From CAIXZV01 sp963697365 (GTDB lineage Bacteria > Chloroflexota > Limnocylindria > Limnocylindrales > CSP1-4), in NCBI GenBank assembly GCA_963697365.1, contig CAVONT010000005.1, positions 19,276-83,275 of the forward strand: DNA of 64,000 bases, given 5' to 3'. The notes under the pieces were generated by a model. It worked only from the letters and a program-made list of their open reading frames with translations. It had not been told where the DNA came from and ran no database searches. Below, one piece after another: positions 35,840 through 44,672 of this stretch. The translations under genes and the position numbers were made by a program. Within the stretch, counting starts at the first letter, position 1; each line of letters opens with the position of its first letter.

Positions 35840-36867
35840 CCGGGCACGTTGACATCAGCGGCATCGCGCGCGAGACCGTCCCGATGCCTGTTGTCGAGCA
35901 CCTGCGCGGCGCCCGTCACGTGCTCGTGGTCAGCCACGAGAACCCCGACGCCGACACGCTCGGAGCGGTGCTCGGCGTGTGCCACATCGTCGAGGCGCTG
36001 GGTGGGCGCGCCACGGCGATCTCGAGCGATCCCGTCCCGCCGCTCTACGCGTTCATCGAGGGCATCGAGCGGTTCCAGTGCGACCCCGACCCGGCCGAGG
36101 CGTACGACCTCCTCGTCCTCTGCGACTGCGCAACGGCGGATCGGGTGGGCGAGGTGGCCCAGCGCAACGCCGCGCTGTTCACGAGCCTGCCGCGCGTCAT
36201 CATCGATCACCACGCATCCAACAACGACGGCGGTGAGGTCGACTGGATCGACCCCGATGCTGCCGCCACCTGCGAGCTCGTCGCCCTGCTGGCTGTCCGG
36301 CTGGGCCTGCCGGTCGATCTCCACGACGGCGCGATGGCGGCCGCCCTCATGGCCGGCGTCGTGATGGACACGGCGACGTTCGCGCACCCCAATGCGACCC
36401 CTCGCACCCTTGCAGTGGCGGCGGCCCTGGTCGAGGCGGGCGCACCACTGTCCGACATCTCGCGGCGGTTGTACCGCACCAAGCCCGACGTGCAGCTGCG
36501 GCTGTTCGGCCGGGTGCTGGACCGGCTCGTCGCCACGGACGACCACCTCGTCGTGTGGTCAACGTTGACCGAGGCGGACCTGGCCGCGACAGGTGCGATC
36601 AGCGCCCATTCCGAGGGGATCATCGATCTCCTCGCCCAGGCGGAGGTCGCCGAGGTCGCGATGCTGTTCAAGGGTCACGCCGACGGTGGGACCCGTCTGT
36701 CGGTCCGCACGAAGCCTGGAGGCGTGGACGCCACCGTCCTCACGGGCGCCTTCGGTGGGGGAGGCCATGCCCGCGCGGCGGGAGCGTCCGTGCCGCTGCC
36801 GCTCGACGAGGCGATCCCGACCGTGCTCGCAATCGCCCATCGCCTGGCCGAGGAGGTCGGCCGGTGA
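35836..36867 (+). CDS. nrnA: DHH/DHHA1 phosphoesterase (NrnA-type)
   Basis: NrnA-type enzymes degrade nanoRNAs and pAp or cyclic dinucleotide products. The 343-aa protein has the DHH metal motifs SHENPDADTLGA (DXD), LVLCDCA, VIIDHHASN (DHH) and a C-terminal DHHA1 domain with GAFGGGGHARAAGA that binds substrate. Length fits NrnA. It lies between rbfA and truB, the standard place. It starts at GTG and overlaps its neighbours by 4 bp on both sides. Confidence 0.9.
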   Translation: MTGHVDISGIARETVPMPVVEHLRGARHVLVVSHENPDADTLGAVLGVCHIVEALGGRATAISSDPVPPLYAFIEGIERFQCDPDPAEAYDLLVLCDCATADRVGEVAQRNAALFTSLPRVIIDHHASNNDGGEVDWIDPDAAATCELVALLAVRLGLPVDLHDGAMAAALMAGVVMDTATFAHPNATPRTLAVAAALVEAGAPLSDISRRLYRTKPDVQLRLFGRVLDRLVATDDHLVVWSTLTEADLAATGAISAHSEGIIDLLAQAEVAEVAMLFKGHADGGTRLSVRTKPGGVDATVLTGAFGGGGHARAAGASVPLPLDEAIPTVLAIAHRLAEEVGR

Positions 36868-37844
36868 GCCCCCGCGACCGGAGCGGTGGCCTCGACGGCG
36901 TCCTCGTGGTGGCCAAGCCGTCCGGACCCACCTCGCATGATGTCGTGGGCCTCGTGCGGCGCCTGTCCTCCACCCGTCGGGTGGGCCACGGCGGGACGCT
37001 CGACCCGTTCGCGGCCGGCGTGCTGCCGATCTTCCTCGGCAGGGCAACCCGTCTCGCCGAGTACCACCTGGGCATGCCGAAGCGCTACCGGGCGACCCTG
37101 TGTTTCGGGGAGACCTCGTCCACCGACGACATCGACGGGGAGCGGGAGCCGGTGGCGGGGGAGCCGGTCACCCGTGGCGGCCTCGAAGAGGAGCTGGCCC
37201 GCGTGCTCGGGCCCCAGCTCCAGGTTCCGCCCCGGTACAGCGCGGTGCAGGTCGAAGGTCGACGTGCGTACCAGATGGCGCGCAGGGGCGAGGAGGTCGA
37301 GCTCGCGCCGCGGTCCGTCGTCATCGAGGAGGCGACGCTGCTCGACTGGGATGCGTCGGATCCTGCGCGACCGATCGCCGTGGTGGACGTGCGCTGCTCT
37401 GCCGGCACCTACATCCGGGCGCTCGCCCGCGATGTCGGGGTGGCGCTCGGCAGCGGCGCGTACCTCGGTGCCCTCGTGCGGACGGCATCGGGCAAGTTCA
37501 CCGCCGACGATGCGGTCTCGTTCGAGGAGCTGCGCGAGCACGCCGCCGATGGGCCGGCCGGGATCGTCAACGCCTTGCGGCCGATGGACGCCGGGCTCGA
37601 GGACATGCCCCACGCGCGCATCACGTGGGACGAGGTGCGGCGCATGTGGGAGGGGCTGGTGACAGGCCCCAAGACGCCGCTCGAGGTGCGCGACGCGCCG
37701 ATCGTGCTCGCGATGGCGCCCGACGGGAAGGTGGCGGCCGTCTGCCACGCCGTGGGCGGGATCCTGCACCCGGACAAGGTCCTGGCCGAGCGTCCGTCGG
37801 CGGATGGTCGCCCGATCCCGGCTGCAGCGGCACCGGAGGGCTAG
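36864..37844 (+). CDS. truB: tRNA pseudouridine-55 synthase TruB
   Basis: TruB makes pseudouridine 55 in the T-loop of tRNAs. The 326-aa product keeps the catalytic block GHGGTLDPFAAGVLPI, with D48 as the catalytic aspartate; the usual GHTGTLDP has Gly in place of Thr here. Also seen are KRYRATLCFGETSSTDDIDGE, VPPRYSAVQVEGRRAY and the second motif CSAGTYIRALARDVG. The C-terminal 90 residues are weakly PUA-like. GTG 36864 overlaps the nrnA end by 4 bp. Confidence 0.95.
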   Translation: MSPRDRSGGLDGVLVVAKPSGPTSHDVVGLVRRLSSTRRVGHGGTLDPFAAGVLPIFLGRATRLAEYHLGMPKRYRATLCFGETSSTDDIDGEREPVAGEPVTRGGLEEELARVLGPQLQVPPRYSAVQVEGRRAYQMARRGEEVELAPRSVVIEEATLLDWDASDPARPIAVVDVRCSAGTYIRALARDVGVALGSGAYLGALVRTASGKFTADDAVSFEELREHAADGPAGIVNALRPMDAGLEDMPHARITWDEVRRMWEGLVTGPKTPLEVRDAPIVLAMAPDGKVAAVCHAVGGILHPDKVLAERPSADGRPIPAAAAPEG

Positions 37845-37846
37845 GG

Positions 37847-38620
37847 ATGGATGTCGCGCGGGGGCTGGAAGACCTGCCCCGCAGCGAGGCACCTGCGTTC
37901 GTTGTCGTCGGCGTGTTCGACGGGCTGCACCTCGGGCATGCCTACTTGCTCGAGCACCTCGTTGCCGAGGCGGCTCGACGGGACGCCCGGCCCGTCGTCA
38001 TCACCTTCGACCACCATCCGGACGAGGTCATCACCGGGCAGGCGCCGCCCCTGCTCTGTGACGCCCACGAGCGCCTGGAACGCCTCCGGGCGGAGGGTGT
38101 CGCGGCGACCGTCGTCGTCCACTTCGACCAGCGGCTTCGCGAGACCACCTACCAGGACTTTGTGGCGGCGATTGCCGCGCGGGCGCCGCTCGCGGGCTTC
38201 CTGATGACCCCGGACGCAGCCTTCGGCTACCGGCGCGAGGGGACGCCGGCGACCCTTGCAGCCCTCGGGCTGGTACTCGGGTTCGATGTCGTCGTCGTCC
38301 CTCCGTTCACGATCGACGGACGGTCGGTCCGGAGCACCGAGGTCCGCTCGGCGATCGCGGCCGGCGACCTCGACAGTGCGGCTGCGCTGCTGGGCCGACC
38401 GCACACGGTGATCGGCGTGGCGAGCAGGGACGAGGAGGGGAGCGAGGACGCCGTCGTCGCCTTCCCGCTGCCGGTGATGCTGCCGCCTGACGGCCGCTGG
38501 CCGGCCATTCTCGACACCGGTGCGCGCGAGCATCGCGTGGAGGTGCTGGTGGAGGGTGGTCGTCTCGTCGTGCCGCCAGTCCCGGCAGGATCGCGCGTTC
38601 GGGTCCGCTTCGGCGGCTGA
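37847..38620 (+). CDS. ribF: RibF-type FMN adenylyltransferase lacking a clear riboflavin kinase domain
   Basis: The N-terminal 185 residues form an FAD synthetase (nucleotidyltransferase) domain: VVVGVFDGLHLGHAYLLEHL (HXGH-like), VITFDHHPDEV, DDQ-type FDQRL and the SVRSTEVRSAI signature. In two-domain RibF a flavokinase follows, but its motif (GRxLGFPTAN) is absent. The last ~75 residues (VIGVASRDEEGSEDAVVAF) are short and unlike it. It may catalyse only FMN to FAD, or be a degenerate RibF. At 257 aa it is shorter than the usual ~310. Nearest neighbour upstream is truB (2-bp gap), the standard position. Confidence 0.85.
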   Translation: MDVARGLEDLPRSEAPAFVVVGVFDGLHLGHAYLLEHLVAEAARRDARPVVITFDHHPDEVITGQAPPLLCDAHERLERLRAEGVAATVVVHFDQRLRETTYQDFVAAIAARAPLAGFLMTPDAAFGYRREGTPATLAALGLVLGFDVVVVPPFTIDGRSVRSTEVRSAIAAGDLDSAAALLGRPHTVIGVASRDEEGSEDAVVAFPLPVMLPPDGRWPAILDTGAREHRVEVLVEGGRLVVPPVPAGSRVRVRFGG

Positions 38621-38701
38621 CGCCGTCGTCCACCGCCGGTCGGGCGCCGACTTCGCGCCGCGCGGACATACGGAAGTTGTGGCAGAGCATTGGAGAACAC
38701 G

Positions 38702-39712
38702 ATGGATGGACTTCGCTGGGGCGTGCTCTCGAGCGCCCGCATCGCGACCGAGAAGGTCATCCCGGGCATGCGCCGGGCCAGCCGCGCGCAGGTCGTGGCC
38801 ATCGCGTCGCGCGATGCCGCAACCGCGACGCGCACGGCCACGGAGCTGGGCATCCCCATGGCACACGGCTCGTACGAGGCGCTGCTCGAGGACCCCGCGG
38901 TCGACGCGGTGTACGTCCCACTGCCCAACCACCTCCACGCGGAGTGGACGATCCGGGCCCTGGAGGCGGGCAAGCACGTCCTGTGCGAGAAGCCCATCGC
39001 GCTCACCGTCGCCGACGCCGAGCGGATGGTCGCGGCCTCGCAGGCAACAGGTCGCGTTCTCGCCGAGGCATTCATGTACCGCCACCACCCGTCCTGGCGC
39101 CTGGTGAAGCGGCTGGTGGAGGAGGGGCGGATCGGTCGCCTTGCGGCCGTGGACTCCTGGTTCTCCTACTTCCTCGAGGACCCGGCGAACATCCGCAACG
39201 TCCTCGCCTACGGTGGCGGGGCCCTGTTCGACATCGGCTGCTACTCGGTCAACCTGTCGCGCTGGCTGTTCGGTGCCGAGGCGACGTCCGTGACGGCCGC
39301 CGTCGTTCGGGACCCGGCATCCGGCGTGGACATCCTGACGACCGGCCACCTGGCCTTCCCCGGCGGGCTTGCGTCCTTCACGTGCGGGACGCAGGTGGAG
39401 CCGGACCAGCGCGTCCACATCTACGGGACGGCCGGGCGGATCAGCATCGAGATCCCGTTCAACATCCCGCCCCTCCTGCCGACGCGGGTCTTCGTCACCC
39501 AGGGCGGGGACCCGCCGGTCGCCCCCGCAACGGAGACGATCGTGCTGGAGCCCGCCGACCCGTACGCCTGCGAGGTTGACGCGTTCGCGGCGGTCGTCCT
39601 CGACGGTGAGGCCCCGGTCGTGCCGCTGTCGGACGCGGTGGAGAACCTGCGCACGATCGAGCGGCTGTTCGCGGCGGCCGATGGGCGCACGCCCGGCAGA
39701 TCGACGTCGTAG
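38702..39712 (+). CDS. Gfo/Idh/MocA family oxidoreductase
   Basis: An NAD(P)-dependent dehydrogenase family protein of 336 aa. The N-terminal Rossmann fold has a variant nucleotide loop (LRWGVLSSARIATEK) and the family's EKPIALTVADAERM. The C-terminal part starts with AEAFMYRHHPSWRL, containing the usual HHP. Substrates in the family are sugars, inositols and amino-sugar derivatives; none can be assigned here. A TTG at 38690 is in frame; ATG 38702 is preferred. It is a lone gene between ribF and rpsO with no evident partner. Confidence 0.86.
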   Translation: MDGLRWGVLSSARIATEKVIPGMRRASRAQVVAIASRDAATATRTATELGIPMAHGSYEALLEDPAVDAVYVPLPNHLHAEWTIRALEAGKHVLCEKPIALTVADAERMVAASQATGRVLAEAFMYRHHPSWRLVKRLVEEGRIGRLAAVDSWFSYFLEDPANIRNVLAYGGGALFDIGCYSVNLSRWLFGAEATSVTAAVVRDPASGVDILTTGHLAFPGGLASFTCGTQVEPDQRVHIYGTAGRISIEIPFNIPPLLPTRVFVTQGGDPPVAPATETIVLEPADPYACEVDAFAAVVLDGEAPVVPLSDAVENLRTIERLFAAADGRTPGRSTS

Positions 39713-39735
39713 CGTCGGCGGTTGGCGCCAGCCGT

Positions 39736-39765
39736 TTGGCGAAACCGGGATGGCCCTGCTATTCT
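39736..39765 (+). promoter_or_regulatory. Promoter for rpsO
   Basis: TTGGCG (39736-39741) and TATTCT (39760-39765) are spaced by 18 nt, and the -10 is preceded by TGC, giving an extended -10. It is about 55 bp before the rpsO GTG. The RBS GGAGG lies at 39808-39812. Confidence 0.55.
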
Positions 39766-39817
39766 CCGCGGGTCGAAGAACAAATTGTGTAGTCACGCCA
39801 TCGTGTCGGAGGATCGA

Positions 39818-40087
39818 GTGCCGCTCGCGCGGGAGAAGAAGCAAGAGGTCATCGCGGAGTACGCCGTCAAGGACGGCGACACCGGATCGCCCGAGGTCCA
39901 GATCGCCCTCCTGACGGAGCGCATCCGGGACCTGACGGAGCACCTCCGCCGCTTCCCGAAGGACAATCATTCGCGCCGCGGCCTCCTCAAGCTCGTGGGC
40001 CAGCGCCGTCGCCTTCTCGCGTATCTCGTGAAGAAGGACCCCGCGCGCTACCGGGCCGTCATCGGCTCGCTCGGACTGCGCCGCTAA
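39818..40087 (+). CDS. rpsO: 30S ribosomal protein S15
   Basis: S15 binds the central domain of 16S rRNA early in assembly. From GTG 39818 the product is 89 aa, exactly the usual length, with EYAVKDGDTGSPEVQIALLTERI, LTEHLRRFPKDNHSRRGLL and VGQRRRLLAYLVKKDPARYRAVI. RBS GGAGG at 39808-39812. A strong hairpin follows its stop and pnp comes next, the standard pair. Confidence 0.97.
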   Translation: MPLAREKKQEVIAEYAVKDGDTGSPEVQIALLTERIRDLTEHLRRFPKDNHSRRGLLKLVGQRRRLLAYLVKKDPARYRAVIGSLGLRR

Positions 40088-40102
40088 GCACCTGCCGCAT
40101 CG

Positions 40103-40127
40103 CGACCCCGGGAGCGTCCCGGGGTCG
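40103..40127 (+). terminator. Hairpin terminator between rpsO and pnp
   Basis: A perfect 11-bp stem (CGACCCCGGGA with TCCCGGGGTCG) around the loop GCG, 15 bp after the rpsO stop and followed by TTC. It probably ends the rpsO transcript or sets its ratio to pnp. Confidence 0.65.
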
Positions 40128-40215
40128 TTCGCATCCGGCCCTGCTTTCCCGGCGAGCCCAGGCCATACCAGCCACAGGTCGCTCCACCGCTCACGACCAA
40201 GGAGGTCGTTTTCAC

Positions 40216-42803
40216 GTGCCCACTCCCACCACGCTCGACATCGAGTTCGGCGGTCGCACCCTCACGCTCGAGACCGGCAAGATCGCCGGCCTGGCGGGCG
40301 GCGCCGTCACCCTGCGCTACGGCGACTCGATGGTCCTCGGCACCGCGAACCGGTCCGAGCCCCGCCCCGGCCTCGACTTCTTCCCGCTGACGGTCGAGTT
40401 CGAGGAGCGGATGTACGCCGCGGGCAAGATCCCCGGCGGCTTCATCAAGCGCGAGGGCCGCATGTCCGAGGCAGCGACGCTCGCCGCGCGCCTCACTGAC
40501 CGCCCGATCCGCCCGCTCTTCCCCGAGGGCTACAAGGACGATATCCAGCTCGTTGTCACGGTCCTCTCGACGGACCACGAGAACGACCCGGACATCCTCG
40601 GCACCATCGCCGCGTCCGCCGCGCTCACCATCAGCGAGATCCCGTTCCAGGGGCCTGTCGGCGCCGTGCGTGTCGGCCGCATCGATGGCGAGTTCGTCCT
40701 CAACCCGACATACCCCCAGCTCGCGGACAGCGAGCTCGACCTGGTCGTCTCGGGCACCCGCGACGCCATCATGATGGTCGAGGCGGGCGTCAAGATCCTC
40801 CCCGAGGACGTCATGGCCGAGGCCATCCTCTTCGGGCATCGCGCGCTGGTGCCGCTCATCGAGATCCAGGAGAAGCTCCGGGAGCTCGTGGGCAAGCCGA
40901 AGCGCGTGCCGTACATCGAGCCCAACACCGACTCCGTGCTCACGTTCGCCGCCCTGGCGAAGGCGGGCGGCGAGTTCGTCGTCGTGGATGTCGAGACCAC
41001 CGGCACCGACCCCAAGATGGCCGACCTCGTCGAGGTCGCCGCGGTGCGCGTCAAGGGCGGCAAGATCACGGACCGCTGGTCCACCTTCGTCAACCCCGGG
41101 CGCTCGATCGTCGGCAACCAGATGCACGGCATCACCGACAAGGACGTCAAGGGCGCCCCGACCCCGGCCGAGGCCGCCCGCAAGGCGCTCGACTTCGTGG
41201 GCGATGCGCCGTTCGTCGGCCACTCCGTCGGGTTCGACATCGCGTTCCTCCAGGAGGCCCTTGGCGACGGCACCCGTGTCGAGCAGGGCAAGTACCTGGA
41301 CACGCTCGTCATCGCCCGCGAGGGTTACCCGGATCTCGAGAACTACAAGCTCGCGACCCTGGCCAACTACTTCGGCGTCGAGCTGAAGGAGAGCCACCGC
41401 GCGCTGCCGGACGCCGAGGCCACTGCGAACCTGCTCATCTGGTTCGGCAACGACCTCCCGGGCCGGATCGAGACCCTCAAGGCCGGCATCGCCGACGCGG
41501 TCCGCGCCGTCAAGGGCGACGCCGCTGCGTCCGCGACGAAGCTGGAGGCCGCCCGCCGCGAGGCGCGCGTCTCCAAGGGCCTGTTCAATCTCGTCCAGAA
41601 GAAGACCGTCCGCCAGCTCGTGCTGACCGAGGGCCTCCGCATGGACGGCCGCGCCACCGACGAGATCCGTCCGATCTCGGTCGAGGTCGGCCTGCTGCCG
41701 CGCGCCCACGGCTCCGGCCTGTTCACCCGCGGCCAGACCCAGGCGCTGACCGTCGCAACGCTCGGCGCGTCCTCGGACGTGCAGCGGATCGACACGATCA
41801 GCCCTGAGACCGAGAAGCGGTACCTGCACCACTACAACTTCCCGCCGTACAGCACGGGCGAGAACAAGCCCATGCGCGGCCCGAGCCGGCGCGACATCGG
41901 CCACGGCAACCTTGCCGCCCGTGCGCTCCTGCCCGTCCTGCCGTCGCAGGAGGAGTTCCCGTACGTCATCCGCCTCGTCTCCGAGGTCGTGGCCGGCAAC
42001 GGCTCCACGTCCATGGCGTCGACCTGCGGCTCCACCCTCGCCCTCATGGACGCGGGCGTGCCGATCAAGGCGCCGGTCGCCGGCGCGGCGATGGGTCTCG
42101 TGCTCGATGGCGATACCGGCAACTTCGTCGTGCTGACCGACATCCTCGGCAAGGAGGACTCGATCGGCGACATGGACTTCAAGGTGACCGGGACGTCCGA
42201 GGGCATCACCGCCCTGCAGATGGACATCAAGGTCAAGGGCATCGACGAGCGCGTCATCCGCGAGGGACTCAAGCAGGCCCTGGCTGCCCGTCTCCACATC
42301 CTCGACAAGATGACCGAGGTCCTGCCGGCCGCCCGCGAGACGATGAGCGACTTCGCGCCGCGCATCATCACGATCAAGATCAACCCCGAGAAGATCCGCG
42401 AGATCATCGGCAAGGGTGGGTCGATGATCCGCAAGATCCAGGAGGAGACCCAGACCGAGATCAACGTCGAGGACGACGGCACCGTGGAGATCGCGGCCGT
42501 CTCCGGCGAGAACTCGCGCAAGGCGATCCAGTGGATCGAGAGCCTCACTCGCGAGGTCGAGGTGGGCGCTCTGTACCTGGGCAAGGTCACCCGGCTGATG
42601 GGCTTCGGCTGCTTCGTCGAGATCCTGCCCGGGCAAGGAGGGCCTCATCCGGATCGGCGAGCTCGCCGACTACCACGTGCCGCAGCGTCGAGGACGTCGT
42701 GTCCGTCGGCGACGAGGTCATGGTGGTGGTCACCGAGATCGACCGCCAGGGCCGGGTCAACCTGTCCCGCAAGGCGGCGATGCAGCGGCACCTCGCCAAG
42801 TAG
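40216..42803 (+). CDS. pnp: Polyribonucleotide nucleotidyltransferase with an inserted DEDDh exonuclease domain
   Basis: PNPase degrades RNA 3'-5' by phosphorolysis. Domains in order: RNase PH 1 (about 10-145), first helical part (150-245), a DnaQ-like exonuclease (251-412), second helical part (415-465), RNase PH 2 (470-705, RMDGRATDEIRPIS, LPRAHGSGLFTRGQTQALT), KH (716-775, IREIIGKGGSMIR) and S1 (782-end). The insert is complete: D258 and E260 in VVVDVETTGTD, D341 in FVGHSVGFDIAFL, and H394 and D399 in HRALPDAEATANLL. Normal PNPase lacks it (~700 aa). In S1 the frame breaks twice (near 42632 and 42683); correcting both ends the gene at TAG 42801 with VNLSRKAAMQRHLAK. GTG start, RBS AAGGAGG. 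Confidence 0.93.
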
Positions 42804-42818
42804 CTCCGCACTGACAGA

Positions 42819-42848
42819 CGCCCCCGGGGCCTTCGGGCCCCGGGGGCG
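42819..42848 (+). terminator. Hairpin terminator after pnp
   Basis: A perfect 13-bp stem (CGCCCCCGGGGCC with its complement) closed by a TTCG tetraloop, followed by TTC, 15 bp after the pnp stop. It also lies just beyond the 3' end of the minus-strand zinc-ribbon gene and could serve both strands. Confidence 0.8.
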
Positions 42849-42891
42849 TTCTCGATTCAGGCGAGCCGCAGGCGCTCCCCGGCGAGGTGCG

Positions 42892-43653
42892 TCAACCGGC
42901 GGGCTGGCCGCAGTTGGCGCAGAACTTCGCGCCCGGTGCGCGCTCCGTGCCGCAGCCGGTGCAGAAGGCCTTGGCGGGCACGGGCGTTCCGCAGTTGGCG
43001 CAGAACCTGGCTCCCGCTGCCAGTGCTCCGCCGCACGAGGCGCAGGCGGCGGCAGGCGATGCCGCGGGAGCGCCGCCGGGCCCCTGGACCCCAGGCTGGG
43101 CCGCTGCTGCCGGTGCCGCGGGCTGGGCCCAGGGCTGGGCCGCCGGTGTCTGTGCGGGTGCCTGGGCCGCCTGCTGGGCCGCAGCTGCCTTCATCGCGTC
43201 GGGGATGCCGAATGCGTTCGCGATGCCACTCACAAAGCTCGCGGCGGCCGCGCCGGCCTGCTCCGCGTCTCTCGCCTGCAGCTCCTCGCTGCGCGGCGAA
43301 TCCTCCTTGCAGAAGCCGGAGGCCATGTCGAAGTCGGGGATGCACACGATCCGGCGGCAGGACTGGCATTCGGCGAAGTTGACCTTCACCTCGGCCCAAG
43401 CCTTCTCGAGCTCGTCGTTCGTCAGGGTGTTCCGGTAGCGGTCGTTGTCGACCTGGTTCGCGGCGGCGTTGCCGACCAGGGGGATGTTGCGCAGCAGCCC
43501 GCCAAACGCGGACTTGGTGATGGTCTCCTTGACCTCCTCCACGAGGACCGGCTGCGCGCGGTAGTCGCGCCCGCACGACTCGCAGGTGAACATGGCGTAC
43601 GGCCCGGTGCCGTCGTTGTAGACGGAGTAGGGTGCCTTGCGGGTGGGTTCCAC
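42892..43653 (-). CDS. Zinc-ribbon protein of unknown function
   Basis: A 253-aa protein with metal-binding cysteines at both ends. CESCGRDYRA near residue 24 and CQSCRR...C...C in the middle suggest treble-clef or ribbon sites. Two C-terminal zinc ribbons follow, both shaped CxxCGxxxxxGAxFCANCG. Between them lies an Ala/Gln/Pro-rich linker of about 60 residues. Similar multi-ribbon proteins are common in Chloroflexota and Actinobacteria and have no assigned role. It is convergent with pnp and divergent from the GNAT gene. Confidence 0.75.
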   Translation of the reverse strand: MEPTRKAPYSVYNDGTGPYAMFTCESCGRDYRAQPVLVEEVKETITKSAFGGLLRNIPLVGNAAANQVDNDRYRNTLTNDELEKAWAEVKVNFAECQSCRRIVCIPDFDMASGFCKEDSPRSEELQARDAEQAGAAAASFVSGIANAFGIPDAMKAAAAQQAAQAPAQTPAAQPWAQPAAPAAAAQPGVQGPGGAPAASPAAACASCGGALAAGARFCANCGTPVPAKAFCTGCGTERAPGAKFCANCGQPAG

Positions 43654-43825
43654 GGTTCCTCCGGTGCTGTGCGGTCACATCGGCGCGGTCCGGGACGAGC
43701 ACGCGCCACCATGGCGGTGGCCGGGTACTCCGGATCATAGGCCGCAGGTGTGCCGCTCGCAGGGGATCCGCCGTGGTCGCGGCGTCACGACGATGGGGCG
43801 CCTGCACGCCCAGTACCATCGCCCG

Positions 43826-44275
43826 ATGACCGCTGCAGACGACGATCCCGCAGACGACCCGCGCATCAGCACGGATCCGGCGGACCTCGACCTGGACTGG
43901 CTTCACGCTGCCCTGTCCGAGCGCGCCCACTGGGCGCTGGGACGGGACCGGGTCGTTGTCGAACGGTCGATCGAGCACTCGCTGGTCTTCGGGGCCTACC
44001 TGGGTGGCCGCCAGGTGGGGTTCGCGCGAGTCGTCACCGACCAGGCCACGTTCGCCTGGATCTGCGACGTGTTCGTGGACGAGTCGGCGCGCGGCCGCGG
44101 GGTGGGGAAGCGGCTCGTGGCCTCGGTGGTCGGTGATCCGCGGCTGCAGGGGCTCAAGCGCATGATGCTGGCCACCGATGACGCGCATGGGCTGTACGCG
44201 GCCTACGGCTTCGAGTCGCTCGAGCATCCGGAGAGGTGGATGGTGCGACCTTCACGCGCCACCTCGGGGCGCTGA
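43826..44275 (+). CDS. GNAT family N-acetyltransferase
   Basis: A 149-aa acetyl-CoA-dependent transferase domain: LDWLHAALSERAHWALGRDR at the start, VGFARVVTDQATFAWICDVFVDESARGRGVGKRLV (the RGRGVG pyrophosphate-binding motif A), and ATDDAHGLYAAYGFESL at the end. The substrate cannot be named. ATG 43826 is chosen because the upstream in-frame sequence is not conserved. TACCAT at 43814-43819 is too close to serve as a normal -10 unless the mRNA is leaderless. Confidence 0.85.
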   Translation: MTAADDDPADDPRISTDPADLDLDWLHAALSERAHWALGRDRVVVERSIEHSLVFGAYLGGRQVGFARVVTDQATFAWICDVFVDESARGRGVGKRLVASVVGDPRLQGLKRMMLATDDAHGLYAAYGFESLEHPERWMVRPSRATSGR

Positions 44276-44672
44276 TCGCCGCCGCCCGCGCAAGGGGTCG
44301 CCGCCCGCGCAAGGGGTCGCCGCCCGCTCGGGTTGCCCACTGGGTGGGCCTACCGTTGGGTGCCGCGCGATTCCTGCCCAGCCACTGGGCAGAACCGCGG
44401 GGTTTCGGGCCTGGGAAGCGTGGAATGGCCCATGGGGTGGGCAGAAGTGACAGAGCACGCGCTGGTTGGCCCACCAGGTGGGCATCGCCCAACGGAGGCC
44501 CGGCGGAGGCCCAGCGGAGGCCCGGCGGAGGCCCGGCGGAGGCCCGACGGAGGCCAGGCGGGGGCCGGCGGCGGGTGGCGTGAACTGGAGACGCAGCGTT
44601 CGACCGGCCCTGGAACAGGAAACGCCCCCAGGCCTTGCGGCCCGGGGGCGTTCGAATTGAGGAGCGGGTTGG
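44276..44672 (+). repeat. Non-coding repeat-rich stretch
   Basis: No gene is supported in these ~400 bp. It has two copies of GCAAGGGGTCGCCGCCCGC near 44290-44328, three scattered near-palindromes around CCCACTGGGTGGG-like sequence, and six tandem copies of an 11-bp unit close to CGGAGGCCCGG at 44493-44558. Composition is extremely G/C-rich. The repeats are too short and uniform for CRISPR. Confidence 0.6.
44621..44652 (-). terminator. Hairpin terminator after the small minus-strand gene
   Basis: Stem AACGCCCCC-A-GGCC, loop TTGC, GGCC-C-GGGGGCGTT, with one A/C mismatch. On the minus strand it ends in CGTTTCC, about 20 bp past the stop of the 36-aa gene at 44673-44783. It closely resembles the pnp terminator. 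Confidence 0.6.

Noticed and set aside
42640..43740. Apparent ~370-residue C-terminal extension of PNPase
   Set aside because: It arises only from the frame breaks near 42632 and 42683. The corrected frame stops at 42803 right before a perfect terminator, and the extension is antisense to the zinc-ribbon gene.
44493..44558. Possible CRISPR array
   Set aside because: Units are 11 bp, contiguous, without spacers, and no cas genes are present.
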